A stretch of 50,657 bases of DNA, taken from assembly GCA_024281115.1 (NCBI GenBank), contig JAMXLI010000292.1:1-50657 (forward strand). Reading direction: 5' to 3'. Positions within the stretch are counted from its first letter, which is position 1, and every line of letters begins with the position of its first letter. Below the pieces are notes generated by a model. It made no database searches and was not told the origin of the DNA. It was given only the letters and a program-made list of their open reading frames with translations. Positions 32,316 to 40,653 of the stretch are shown here, piece after piece. A program made the translations under genes and the position numbers. The DNA comes from Terriglobales bacterium (lineage in GTDB: Bacteria; Acidobacteriota; Terriglobia; Terriglobales; Acidobacteriaceae).

Positions 32316-34534
32316 GCACGCGCCTTCCCATCCCTACCCACGAACTCGTCGAGATTCCGTCGCCCTTCCAGGAACTCCCGCCCATGGAGCCGAGGAGGGC
32401 GGACATTCTTACCCTCATCGACGGGAAGACCTTTTTGTGTACGACCGTCGCTGGCGATATCACTCCGCCGGGCGCTCCGGATGCCGGCTTTTTCCACGAC
32501 GACACCCGTTTTCTCAGCCACCTGGAACTGAAGGTGAGCGGGCACCGCGCTGCCGTGCTGTCCTCCAGCACGGAGAACAACATTGCCGCGCAAATCGAGC
32601 TCACGACGGGCAAGATCACCCGCTGGGACGATATCGATGTGCCGGAGAACACCATTCACATCCGGCGCGAGCAACTGCTGGGGGACCAGGTCTTTTTCGA
32701 TTGCTTCACTTTCGAGAATTTCAACCTGACTCCGCTCCAGCTGCAGGTCGAATTGTCGTGCGATGCCGATTTCGCCGACGTCTTCCAGGTGCGCGGCAGC
32801 GTGCGCCCGAAGCAAGGCCAGTTTTACCGGCCGATTGCCGGTGACCGCTCCCTGGACTTTTACTACCGGGGGCTGGACGGCGTCATGCGCCGTACTACCA
32901 TCGAAATGACGCCCACCCCGGCCGCGATTGTGGACCGCACGGCGCACTGGCGGGTTGAACTGGCCCCCCTGCGGCGCTTCCAGATCGAGCTGCGGGTCCG
33001 TCCCATCGTGGAACCGGCCGACTCGCTCCCCTCCACCGACGGCGGCCGCGAGGCTCCCGCCGATTACACCCGGATCCTGCGGGAGCGCCACCGCGCCTAC
33101 CGGGAGTGGTGCAGCCGCTCCACCAGCTTCGGCAGCAGCCATGGCTTGTTCGACGCGGTGCTCAATACCGCTGTGGGCGACTTCCACGCGCTGCGCGTCC
33201 CCGAGGGACAACAGCACATCATTGCCGCCGGCGTGCCCTGGTTCGCCACTATTTTTGGCCGCGATTCCATCATTGCAGCCTTCCAGTCGCTGCTCCTGAA
33301 TCCGCAATTGGCCCTTGACACCCTGCGCGTGCTCGCCCGCTACCAGGGCCGGGAGTACAGCGACTGGCGCGACGAGGAGCCTGGCAAGATCCTGCACGAG
33401 TTGCGCCACGGCGAGATGACGCGCTGCGGCGAAGTGCCGTTCAGCCCCTACTACGGCTCTATCGATTCCACCCCGCTGTTCCTGATTCTGCTGAGCGAGG
33501 CCTACAACTGGACCGCGGACGAAGAACTGGTGCGCGAGTTGTTGCCCGCGGCGTACCGCGCGCTGGACTGGATGGAGCAATACGCCGATCTTGACCGGGA
33601 TGGCTTTGTCGAATACAGCCGGCGCTCTCCGCGCGGCCTGGTCAACCAGGGCTGGAAGGACTCCTGGGACGCCAATATGCACGTGGATGGCACCGTCGCG
33701 CGTCCCCCCATCGCCCTCATCGAGGTCCAGGGATATGTGTACGACGCCAAGTACCGTATGGCGTCGCTGTTACGCAGCTTCGGCGACCCCGCGCGGGCGG
33801 AGAAGCTGAAGAAGGAAGCGATCGAACTAGCGCGGCGTCTGGACCGCGCCTACTGGATGCCGGAGCGCGGTTATCCGGCCATGGCGCTGGACGGCGACAA
33901 GCGCCAATTGCAGGTGATCTCGTCCAACCCCGGACACCTGCTGTTCACCCGCATTTTGAACCGCGAGCGCGCGCGCGCGGTGGTCAACCGCCTCATGCGC
34001 GACGACATGTTTACCGGCTGGGGCTGGCGCACTTTGTCGCAAGCCGAAAAAGTGTTTAACCCGCTCAGCTATCACCGCGGCTCGGTGTGGCCGCATGACA
34101 ATTCGCTGATTGCCCATGGCATGGCGCTCAACGAGTTTCGCCGCCCGGCGCTGCAGTTGATGACCGCGCTGTTCCAGGCGGCGCTGAACTTCCGCGAGTA
34201 CCGCTTGCCGGAGTTGTTCTGCGGCATGCAGCGGCGGGAAAGCGACGAGCCCGTGCACTATCCCGTCTCCTGCTCCCCCCAGGCGTGGGCCTCAGGCGCT
34301 ATGTTTCTCATCCTGACGTCGGTGCTGGGCATCCGGCCGAGCGCGCCCCGCAAAGAGCTGAATGTGGTGAATCCCGAGCTGCCGGAGTGGCTGGATCACC
34401 TGAACATCCGTAACCTGCAAATCGGCAAGAGCCGCGTCGGCCTGGATTTCACGCGCCACGGCCATCGCACCTTCTGCAACGTCGTGGACGTGGAAGGCGA
34501 GCGCCTTCTGGTCAACGTGGCCTTCAAGCGCTGA
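32312..34534 (+). CDS. Amylo-alpha-1,6-glucosidase / glycogen-debranching-type hydrolase
   Basis: A 740-residue two-domain protein: N-terminal GDE_N-bis beta domain (about 30-290: 'DAGFFHDDTRFLSHLELKVS') and C-terminal six-hairpin (alpha/alpha)6 glucosidase domain (about 300-720) with 'WFATIFGRDSIIAAF', 'GWKDSWDANM' and 'HRGSVWPHDNSLIAHGM', the acidic catalytic positions of the GH133-like group. Such enzymes cleave alpha-1,6 branches of glycogen or act on other oligosaccharides. Its ATG overlaps the glycosyltransferase stop (ATGA), so translation is coupled. Confidence 0.92.
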   Translation: MSTRLPIPTHELVEIPSPFQELPPMEPRRADILTLIDGKTFLCTTVAGDITPPGAPDAGFFHDDTRFLSHLELKVSGHRAAVLSSSTENNIAAQIELTTGKITRWDDIDVPENTIHIRREQLLGDQVFFDCFTFENFNLTPLQLQVELSCDADFADVFQVRGSVRPKQGQFYRPIAGDRSLDFYYRGLDGVMRRTTIEMTPTPAAIVDRTAHWRVELAPLRRFQIELRVRPIVEPADSLPSTDGGREAPADYTRILRERHRAYREWCSRSTSFGSSHGLFDAVLNTAVGDFHALRVPEGQQHIIAAGVPWFATIFGRDSIIAAFQSLLLNPQLALDTLRVLARYQGREYSDWRDEEPGKILHELRHGEMTRCGEVPFSPYYGSIDSTPLFLILLSEAYNWTADEELVRELLPAAYRALDWMEQYADLDRDGFVEYSRRSPRGLVNQGWKDSWDANMHVDGTVARPPIALIEVQGYVYDAKYRMASLLRSFGDPARAEKLKKEAIELARRLDRAYWMPERGYPAMALDGDKRQLQVISSNPGHLLFTRILNRERARAVVNRLMRDDMFTGWGWRTLSQAEKVFNPLSYHRGSVWPHDNSLIAHGMALNEFRRPALQLMTALFQAALNFREYRLPELFCGMQRRESDEPVHYPVSCSPQAWASGAMFLILTSVLGIRPSAPRKELNVVNPELPEWLDHLNIRNLQIGKSRVGLDFTRHGHRTFCNVVDVEGERLLVNVAFKR

Positions 34535-34629
34535 GCCCTTTTAATTTGACGCGATGCACACGCGTCGGGTAGAAAGCCGTGCGACGCGGCTGGCCCGCGG
34601 ACGCTTTATTCCTGGATGCGGAGAAATCA

Positions 34630-35658
34630 ATGTCTGCTGTGAGCCGACGTTTGGCCCGTGGGGCCGGTTATGCCCTGTTGTCGGTGGCCGTGCTGCTGGC
34701 GCTGGCCATCACTTTTACCGTGGGCTGGCGGCCCCTTTTCGGGCCCGCCAAGCGGGCCACCACCGACCAGAAGTTTGCCTCCACTCCGGAGCGGCTGCAG
34801 CGCGGCCAGTACCTCGTCGAGCATGTCGCGTTGTGCTATGGCTGTCATACCCGCTTTGACGCCAAGGGCAGAGACACGGCAGTCTTCGTCGCTCCCAAAG
34901 GTTCGGGCCAGGTGATGCTCAACCAGGCAGACTTTCGCGTGGTAGCGCCCAACATCACGCCGGATTCGGTTTCCGGTATTGGCAACTGGACCGACGACGA
35001 GATCGGGCGTGCCATTCGCGAAGGTATCGGCCGTGACGGACGCGCTTTGTTTCCCATGATGCCTTATGAAAGTTTCCGCAATATTGCGGACGAGGACCTG
35101 GCGTCAATCGTGGTGTACCTGCGTTCGCAACCGGCGGCGCAGAGCAACTTGCCCCGGACGAAGGTGCCGTTTCCCGTTTCGCGGTTGATCAATTCGGCGC
35201 CGCGGCCGGTGAATGCGCCGGTTGCCGCTCCCGACCCGAACAATGCCGTCGCCTACGGTAAATACCTGGTGGAAACGGTGGCGCATTGCGGAGGATGCCA
35301 CACTCCGCGCGACAACCACGGGCAGCCCCTACCCCACATGGCGTTGGGGGGAGGCAATCCCTTCAGCGAGAGCGGTGTGACCGTGGTGACCGCTAACATT
35401 ACCCCCGATCCCAGCGGCATCAGCTACTACGACCAGCCCACGTTCCTGCAAGTCATGCGCACCGGCCACGTTCGCGGCCGCAAGCTGAATGCCATGATGC
35501 CCTGGTGGGCCTACAAGGATATGACCGACGCCGATCTAAATGCGGTCTTTGCCTACCTGCGTACGGTTCCCGCCGTTCGCCATCGTATCGACAACACCGA
35601 GCCGCCCACGCTCTGCAGACTTGACGGCCAGAAACACGGCCTGGGCGACAAGAACTGA
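34630..35658 (+). CDS. Membrane-anchored diheme cytochrome c
   Basis: A 342-residue periplasmic cytochrome with an N-terminal TM anchor (GAGYALLSVAVLLALAITFTV) and two c-type heme sites, CYGCH and CGGCH, each with a later Met ligand (GRALFPMMPY and LNAMMPW). The layout matches the two-domain cytochromes that pair with gluconate or alcohol dehydrogenases, but no such dehydrogenase is next to it. The ATG at 34630 has CGGAG 7 bases upstream; the open frame extends to 34579. It is followed 28 bases later by the cysteine desulfurase. Confidence 0.93.
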   Translation: MSAVSRRLARGAGYALLSVAVLLALAITFTVGWRPLFGPAKRATTDQKFASTPERLQRGQYLVEHVALCYGCHTRFDAKGRDTAVFVAPKGSGQVMLNQADFRVVAPNITPDSVSGIGNWTDDEIGRAIREGIGRDGRALFPMMPYESFRNIADEDLASIVVYLRSQPAAQSNLPRTKVPFPVSRLINSAPRPVNAPVAAPDPNNAVAYGKYLVETVAHCGGCHTPRDNHGQPLPHMALGGGNPFSESGVTVVTANITPDPSGISYYDQPTFLQVMRTGHVRGRKLNAMMPWWAYKDMTDADLNAVFAYLRTVPAVRHRIDNTEPPTLCRLDGQKHGLGDKN

Positions 35659-35686
35659 CGCGGCAGCCAGGGTTAAAATAGGCAAC

Positions 35687-36853
35687 ATGCAGCGGGTGTA
35701 CCTGGACAACAATGCGACCACGCCGGTATTGCCGGAGGTGCTGGCCGCGATGCAGCCATTCTTCGGCGAGCACTTTGGAAATGCCTCGTCCATTCACGGC
35801 TATGGCCAGGAGGCGCGCTCGGCGGTCGAGCGCGCCCGCGAAGCGGTGGGCACCCTGCTCGGCTGCCGCGCGAACGAGATTGTCTTCACCAGCGGCGGCA
35901 CCGAAGCTGACAACCTGGCGCTGTTCGGCCTCATGAACCCAGGCGACCATCTGATCACCTCCACCATCGAGCACCATGCGGTCCTGCACAGCGCCAAGCG
36001 CCTGGAGCAGTGCGCCTGCACGGTGACCCGCGTTCCCGTGGATGGAAGCTGCCGGGTCAATCCCGACGACGTGCAACGCGCGCTCAAGCCCAACACCCGG
36101 CTGATCAGCATCATGATGGCCAACAACGAAACCGGGGTGCTGCAGCCGCTCGAGGAGATTGGCCGCATTGCCGCCGAAGCCGATGTTTACTTCCATACGG
36201 ACGCGGTGCAGGCTGCGGGGAAGGTGGCCATCGACGTAGAGCGCATCGGGTGCGACCTGCTCTCCATCTCCGGTCACAAGATGAACGCGCCGCAAGGGGT
36301 AGGCGTGCTGTATGTCCGCAAGGGCACCTCGCTCCAGCCGCTGCTCTACGGCGGCAGCCACGAACGCTCCCGCCGCGCGGGCACGGAAAATGTGCCGGGC
36401 ATCGTGGGTTTGGGCAAGGCGGCCGAGCTGGCACACGCGGACCTGGGCAACGGCCGCGTCGCGCACCTGGCGGCGCTGCGCGACCGCCTGCAGCAGGCAC
36501 TGCTCTCGCGCCTGGAGAGCTCCGGGGTCAATGGCAGCGGCGCGCCGCGCGTCCCCAATACCGCCAATCTTTATTTCGACCACATTGAAGGGGAAGCGCT
36601 GACCATCGCGCTCGATCTGAAGGGCATTGCGGTTTCCACGGGCGCAGCCTGCGCTTCGGGCGCGGTGGAACCATCGCACGTGCTGCTGGCCATGGGCATG
36701 AGCGCGGAACGCGCCCACTCAAGCATTCGCTTCAGCCTGGGCAAGCAGAACACGGACGCGGAAGTGGATGGTGCCCTCGCCGCGGTGGTGGACGCGGTCG
36801 GGCGGCTGCGCGAGCTGTCGCCCTCCTACACCCCGGCCGCCCCCGCGCCCTGA
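35687..36853 (+). CDS. Cysteine desulfurase (NifS/IscS family)
   Basis: A 388-residue PLP enzyme that takes sulfur from cysteine for Fe-S clusters and tRNA thiolation. The PLP Lys lies in SISGHKMNAPQGVGVLYV; the catalytic Cys is in STGAACASGAVEPSH; the N-terminal YLDNNATTPVLPEV and TSGGTEADNLAL are class V signatures. Because mnmA follows 26 bases later and no iscU/iscA is adjacent, it may serve mainly tRNA 2-thiolation. The ATG at 35687 is preceded, 7 bases upstream, by TAAAAT and no Shine-Dalgarno. Confidence 0.95.
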   Translation: MQRVYLDNNATTPVLPEVLAAMQPFFGEHFGNASSIHGYGQEARSAVERAREAVGTLLGCRANEIVFTSGGTEADNLALFGLMNPGDHLITSTIEHHAVLHSAKRLEQCACTVTRVPVDGSCRVNPDDVQRALKPNTRLISIMMANNETGVLQPLEEIGRIAAEADVYFHTDAVQAAGKVAIDVERIGCDLLSISGHKMNAPQGVGVLYVRKGTSLQPLLYGGSHERSRRAGTENVPGIVGLGKAAELAHADLGNGRVAHLAALRDRLQQALLSRLESSGVNGSGAPRVPNTANLYFDHIEGEALTIALDLKGIAVSTGAACASGAVEPSHVLLAMGMSAERAHSSIRFSLGKQNTDAEVDGALAAVVDAVGRLRELSPSYTPAAPAP

Positions 36854-36879
36854 ACACCTTGACCTGCTAATCTGGAAGC

Positions 36880-37992
36880 ATGAGCTCAGGCGTCAGCATT
36901 GCGGTTGCCATGTCCGGCGGGGTGGATTCTTCCACCGTCGCGGCATTGCTGCGCGCCCAGGGCCACGCCGTCGTTGGCCTCACCCTGCAGCTCTGGAACC
37001 AGCGCCGCTTGAGCGGCCGCGAAGGCATGCCGGAGGCCGTCCAGGGGCGGTGTTGCTCGCTCGACGATGTCTACGATGCGCGCCGCGTCGCGGAATCGCT
37101 GGGCATTCCTTATTACGTGGTGAACCAGGAGCGACGCTTCGAGCGCGACGTGGTGCGCCCGTTCATCGCCGACTATCTGGGCGGCCGCACTCCCATTCCT
37201 TGCAGCCTGTGCAACAACCGCATTAAGTTCGACCAGCTTCTGGCTACCGCCCGGCAGATCGGGGCGGACCGGCTGGCCACCGGCCACTACGCGCGCATTG
37301 AATTCGACCCGGGCTGCGGGCGTTGGCTGCTCAAGCGGCCGCTGGACGCCGCCAAGGACCAGACCTATTTTCTCTTCGGCCTGACGCAGGAGCAGCTCAG
37401 CCGGACCCTGTTTCCCCTGGGCGACATGAGGAAGACCGAAGTGCGGGAGTGGGCGCGCCGCCATGGGCTCGCCATTGCCGAAAAGCGCGACTCGCAGGAG
37501 ATCTGCTTTGTCCCGGGTGGCGACTACAAGCGTTTCCTGGAAGCTTACCTGGATGAGCAGGGCGAGGAGCTACCCGACACGGCGGGCGAGCTGGTCACCA
37601 CCGGCGGAGAAGTGATCGGCGGGCATGCGGGGATTCACAATTTCACGGTGGGGCAGCGCAAGGGCCTGGGAGTGGCGACAGGCTCGCCGCTGTATGTTCT
37701 GCACATTGACGGCGCTCAAAAGCGCGTGGTGGTGGGCGGGGAGGCGGAGTTGTATTCTTCCACGCTGCGCGCCAGCCGCCTGAATTGGATTGCGATCGCC
37801 GGACTGAGCGCGCCCACGCGCCTGCAGGTAAAGATACGCAACCGCCACCAGGCGGCCCCGGCCACCGTTGCACCTGCAGGGCAGGATGAGGTGCTGGTGA
37901 CTTTTGACCAGCCGCAGCGCGCTATCACTCCGGGACAGGCGGCGGTGTTCTACGAGGAAGACTCGGTCGTGGGCGGCGGCTGGATTGTCTGA
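36880..37992 (+). CDS. mnmA: tRNA 2-thiouridylase
   Basis: A 370-residue enzyme forming 2-thiouridine at wobble U34 of tRNA(Lys/Glu/Gln). The N-type PP-loop [15 protein letters not shown] (about residues 10-24) binds ATP; the catalytic Cys are in [12 protein letters not shown] and [12 protein letters not shown]; the C-terminal beta-barrel is present. Normal length. It receives sulfur directly from a cysteine desulfurase in E. coli, and here that gene is immediately upstream. TAATCT lies 6 bases before the ATG; GGAAG in between could also serve as a weak ribosome-binding site. Confidence 0.97.
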   Translation: MSSGVSIAVAMSGGVDSSTVAALLRAQGHAVVGLTLQLWNQRRLSGREGMPEAVQGRCCSLDDVYDARRVAESLGIPYYVVNQERRFERDVVRPFIADYLGGRTPIPCSLCNNRIKFDQLLATARQIGADRLATGHYARIEFDPGCGRWLLKRPLDAAKDQTYFLFGLTQEQLSRTLFPLGDMRKTEVREWARRHGLAIAEKRDSQEICFVPGGDYKRFLEAYLDEQGEELPDTAGELVTTGGEVIGGHAGIHNFTVGQRKGLGVATGSPLYVLHIDGAQKRVVVGGEAELYSSTLRASRLNWIAIAGLSAPTRLQVKIRNRHQAAPATVAPAGQDEVLVTFDQPQRAITPGQAAVFYEEDSVVGGGWIV

Positions 37993-37998
37993 CCAGGA

Positions 37999-40341
37999 TT
38001 AGGGTCGCAGCACAAACTTCACGAACACGCGGGTGGTGCTTTCCTGCGGTCCGTCGTCGCGCATTCGCGGACTGAAGCGCCATTTCGTGACTGCATTCTC
38101 GGCGGCCTTGGCCAGCAAGGCTGGCCCTGCCAACGCACGCACGCGGAGCACGGTTCCATCCTTGGCGACCACCACCTCCAGCGGGATGTTTCCTTCCAGC
38201 TTTCGGGCGCGCGCGGCAACCGGATAAACCGGCTTTTCCCTGTACAGGACCTGCGGCGGTTGGGCCTCCTCTGGAAGCGACGGAGCTGGCATATGGGCTG
38301 GCATGGCCGCCGCGCTTGAAACCAGGTTCAAGGCTGGTTCGGAGGATGCTCCCAGCGGAGGAGGTGACACGGCATTTTCGGCCTCGGGTGCTTTGGCGGA
38401 GGAATGAGGCATCAGGATGGCGCGGCTGGGTTCTGCAATGGTGGATGCCACGGCAGGGCGCGCGGCGGCGGCGCTCGAAGTCAGCTTCGGGCGCGAAGGC
38501 GCCGGCGCCATGCGCAGAATCTCGCTGACGCCCGCGGGGAAGGCAGACGCAGGCAGACCCTCGAGTATCGGCGCGGGAGGCGCGGCTTCGGCGCGCTCCG
38601 GGCCGCGGCCGAGCACGCGCGCATACCAGGCCACTCCCAGGCCCAGCGCCGCCACACACGCCATGATTGCCGCGGAAATCCAGATGTTGCGCCGGCTGGC
38701 ACCCTGTTTTCCGAGCACCGCGCCGTGCAGGAGCGCTGGCGGCGGCAGAGGGGCACGCTCGGCGGGTGGATGCGAGAATGGCGTTTCGGCGGATTCGAGC
38801 GGCTGTGCCGGGAAAACCTCTTCTTCGCAAGCCGTATTCGCCGGCGGCTCGACCATGGCGGTGGGCTGCGGCACAGCAACAATCGAAGCTGGCGAGGCGC
38901 ACGTCGCCGGACCCGCCGCCGTCGCAACTTCAGCGGGAGCCGGCGATGCCAGCAACAGCCGAATCTCGTCGGCGATGGCCTTTAATTTCAGGACGTGGAC
39001 CGGGGTGAAATGGGACTTCGGAAGCGCCACCGCCTCGAGCACCGCCAATGGCCGACCGTCATTGCACACTGGCACGTAAATAGAGCGCGCCACCTGTGCG
39101 CCCGACGTCCCCGGCCGGACCCCACAGTAGCCCTCGACTGGAGTGAGCGCCTGCAAGCAGCGCTGCAGGTCACTGTTCGACGGTGGGAGGTGCACACCGG
39201 CGTCCGTCCTCAATACCCCGCTGGCGGCGCGGCGCACGAAGCCATTGCCCTGTTTGACGAGTACGGCGATTCCGGCCGCGTCCACCGCCACAACCGCGCG
39301 CTCCGCCAGCACCGCTAAAGCGCTGTCCTCGTGCGGCACAGTGCCACTGGCTGCAGCAATTCCTTTTGCCTGCAATGGGCCAACCGCAAAGCTCGGTCGC
39401 GGCCGCTGCACGCGCGTGATGTCCAGGTCGGCAATCGCCTCCCCGACAATGTCGGTGCCGATGCTGGCGGCATCAAACGACCCGCCCAGCAACAGGGCAT
39501 TGAAGCAAACCGTGTTGATCACGCGGGGAATTCCCTGGCTGTGTTCCCAGATGGCCTGGACAGCCGCCGGCGTAAAAAGCGGCGGGCCCTGGTATCCGCC
39601 CAACTCCAAACGGTGCGCAATATACATCGCGGTTTCTTCCGGCCCGAGGGGAGCCAGGCGGGCGATCAGCGAGATTCGTTGCCGCAGTTGCGCGAGTCGT
39701 GGATCGGCGAGCTTATCGGCGAGCTGCGGCTGGCCGCTGAGTATGATGTGCAGCAGCTTGCTGTGACTGGTCTCGAAATTGGAAACCATGCGCAGCGCCT
39801 CCAGCACCTCCAGGCCGAGGTTCTGGGACTCGTCTACCACGACGATGCAGCGTCGGCCGCCGTGAAACTCGCGCAGCAGTACAGCATGCAACTGTTCCTC
39901 GGGGGTGAGGGCACTGTCGCTGGCGCCGCTTACGTCCAGCTCGCGCACCAGTTGCCGCAGCAGCAGTTCCGGCGTGGCGGCCAGATTGAACAGGAACCCG
40001 GTGGCGGCCTGCTCCCGATAACGCTCCAGCAACTGGAACAGCAGGGTGGTCTTGCCCATCCCGGGGGGCGCGATCAGGGCCAGAAAACCGGCGCCGCATT
40101 CCAGCCCGGTGATCAGGCTGGAGAGCGCTTCGCGGTGCGTCCAGGTGGGATAGAAGTAGCCCGGGTTCGGGGTCATCCCGAACGGGTTCTCCCGCATCCC
40201 GTAGCGCTCCGGCAGCAATTTGGCCTGCAGATCGCTGTTCAAAGCGGGAGCCGAAGCACTGGTTGCGGTTTTCTTGAGCAGACGCGTGTCGGCGGCAGTG
40301 GGGGACGGGGGCAGCGCGGGCCTTGGCTTGGATTTAGCCAT
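37999..40341 (-). CDS. ExeA/GspA-like AAA ATPase fused to a GAF-like domain, TM helix and TonB C-terminal domain
   Basis: A 780-residue protein with an unusual order of domains. Residues 45-310: AAA ATPase of the ExeA/secretion type, beginning 'YGMRENPFGMTPNPGYFY', with Walker A APPGMGKTTL (Lys97) and Walker B CIVVVDESQNL (Asp170-Glu171). Residues 340-465: an alpha/beta GAF-like module (ALAVLAERAVVAVDAAGIAV ... YVPVCNDGRPLAVLEAVAL). 470-550: disordered Pro/Ala linker. 552-578: TM helix. 590-690: Pro/Ala-rich periplasmic spacer. 695-780: TonB C-terminal domain (KPVYPVAARARKLEGNIPLE ... AVTKWRFSPRM). So an ATP-driven cytoplasmic module is joined to a TonB-type periplasmic tip. Probably envelope energy transfer or secretion; no ExbB/ExbD or GspB nearby. 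Confidence 0.88.
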   Translation of the reverse strand: MAKSKPRPALPPSPTAADTRLLKKTATSASAPALNSDLQAKLLPERYGMRENPFGMTPNPGYFYPTWTHREALSSLITGLECGAGFLALIAPPGMGKTTLLFQLLERYREQAATGFLFNLAATPELLLRQLVRELDVSGASDSALTPEEQLHAVLLREFHGGRRCIVVVDESQNLGLEVLEALRMVSNFETSHSKLLHIILSGQPQLADKLADPRLAQLRQRISLIARLAPLGPEETAMYIAHRLELGGYQGPPLFTPAAVQAIWEHSQGIPRVINTVCFNALLLGGSFDAASIGTDIVGEAIADLDITRVQRPRPSFAVGPLQAKGIAAASGTVPHEDSALAVLAERAVVAVDAAGIAVLVKQGNGFVRRAASGVLRTDAGVHLPPSNSDLQRCLQALTPVEGYCGVRPGTSGAQVARSIYVPVCNDGRPLAVLEAVALPKSHFTPVHVLKLKAIADEIRLLLASPAPAEVATAAGPATCASPASIVAVPQPTAMVEPPANTACEEEVFPAQPLESAETPFSHPPAERAPLPPPALLHGAVLGKQGASRRNIWISAAIMACVAALGLGVAWYARVLGRGPERAEAAPPAPILEGLPASAFPAGVSEILRMAPAPSRPKLTSSAAAARPAVASTIAEPSRAILMPHSSAKAPEAENAVSPPPLGASSEPALNLVSSAAAMPAHMPAPSLPEEAQPPQVLYREKPVYPVAARARKLEGNIPLEVVVAKDGTVLRVRALAGPALLAKAAENAVTKWRFSPRMRDDGPQESTTRVFVKFVLRP

Positions 40342-40429
40342 AATGAGTTCTTACCGGGTATTCGGCGGACCAACGGGGGGAGAGGATCCCGCAGCGCCCC
40401 AGGGAAGGCGGCGCGCCGGGCCGGAGCGC

Positions 40430-40458
40430 ATTTTACAGGTTATACACTTGACGAGCAA
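40430..40458 (-). promoter_or_regulatory. Sigma-70-like promoter of the ATPase-TonB gene
   Basis: On the minus strand, TTGCTC (40458-40453), a 17-base spacer and TAAAAT (40435-40430). The -10 matches consensus at 5 of 6, the -35 at 3 of 6. It lies about 90 bases upstream of the ATG at 40341. Confidence 0.4.
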
Positions 40459-40509
40459 GCCCATGCTCCGAGGCTGGCTCCCAGGCCTGTCTTGAGTGTT
40501 TAAGAATCC

Positions 40510-40525
40510 CTGGCCGGATGGCCAG
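40510..40525. promoter_or_regulatory. Inverted repeat, possible operator
   Basis: CTGGCC-GGAT-GGCCAG: 6-bp arms around a 4-base centre, between the divergent ATPase-TonB and secreted repeat-protein genes, about 50 bases upstream of the plus-strand -10-like TACAAT. No T-run, so not a terminator. The binding factor is unknown. Confidence 0.35.
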
Positions 40526-40653
40526 TTCCATCGAGGTTAGCTTAGAAAAGCGGGCCGTTTCCGTCTTTCGAGTTCTACAATGATTTCAGCTCAAACGAAC
40601 GGCGTTCCCGGTTAAGGATTCGGACGCCGCTGCGGGTGGCTGGAGGTAGCCGG

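Larger units (their letters stand above)
40342..40653. other. Divergent intergenic region with promoter elements and an inverted repeat
   Basis: 312 bases between the ATPase-TonB gene (minus) and the secreted repeat protein (plus). It contains a promoter for the ATPase gene (40430-40458), an inverted repeat CTGGCC/GGCCAG (40510-40525), and TACAAT (40575-40580), a -10-like element for the plus gene without a clear -35. No ORF. Confidence 0.6.

Noticed and set aside
32237-33682. 481-codon open frame opposite the debranching-type gene
   Set aside because: Shadow; plus-strand catalytic motifs are clear.
39331-40503. 390-codon open frame opposite the ATPase-TonB gene
   Set aside because: No recognisable domain; the minus strand has Walker A/B and TonB motifs.
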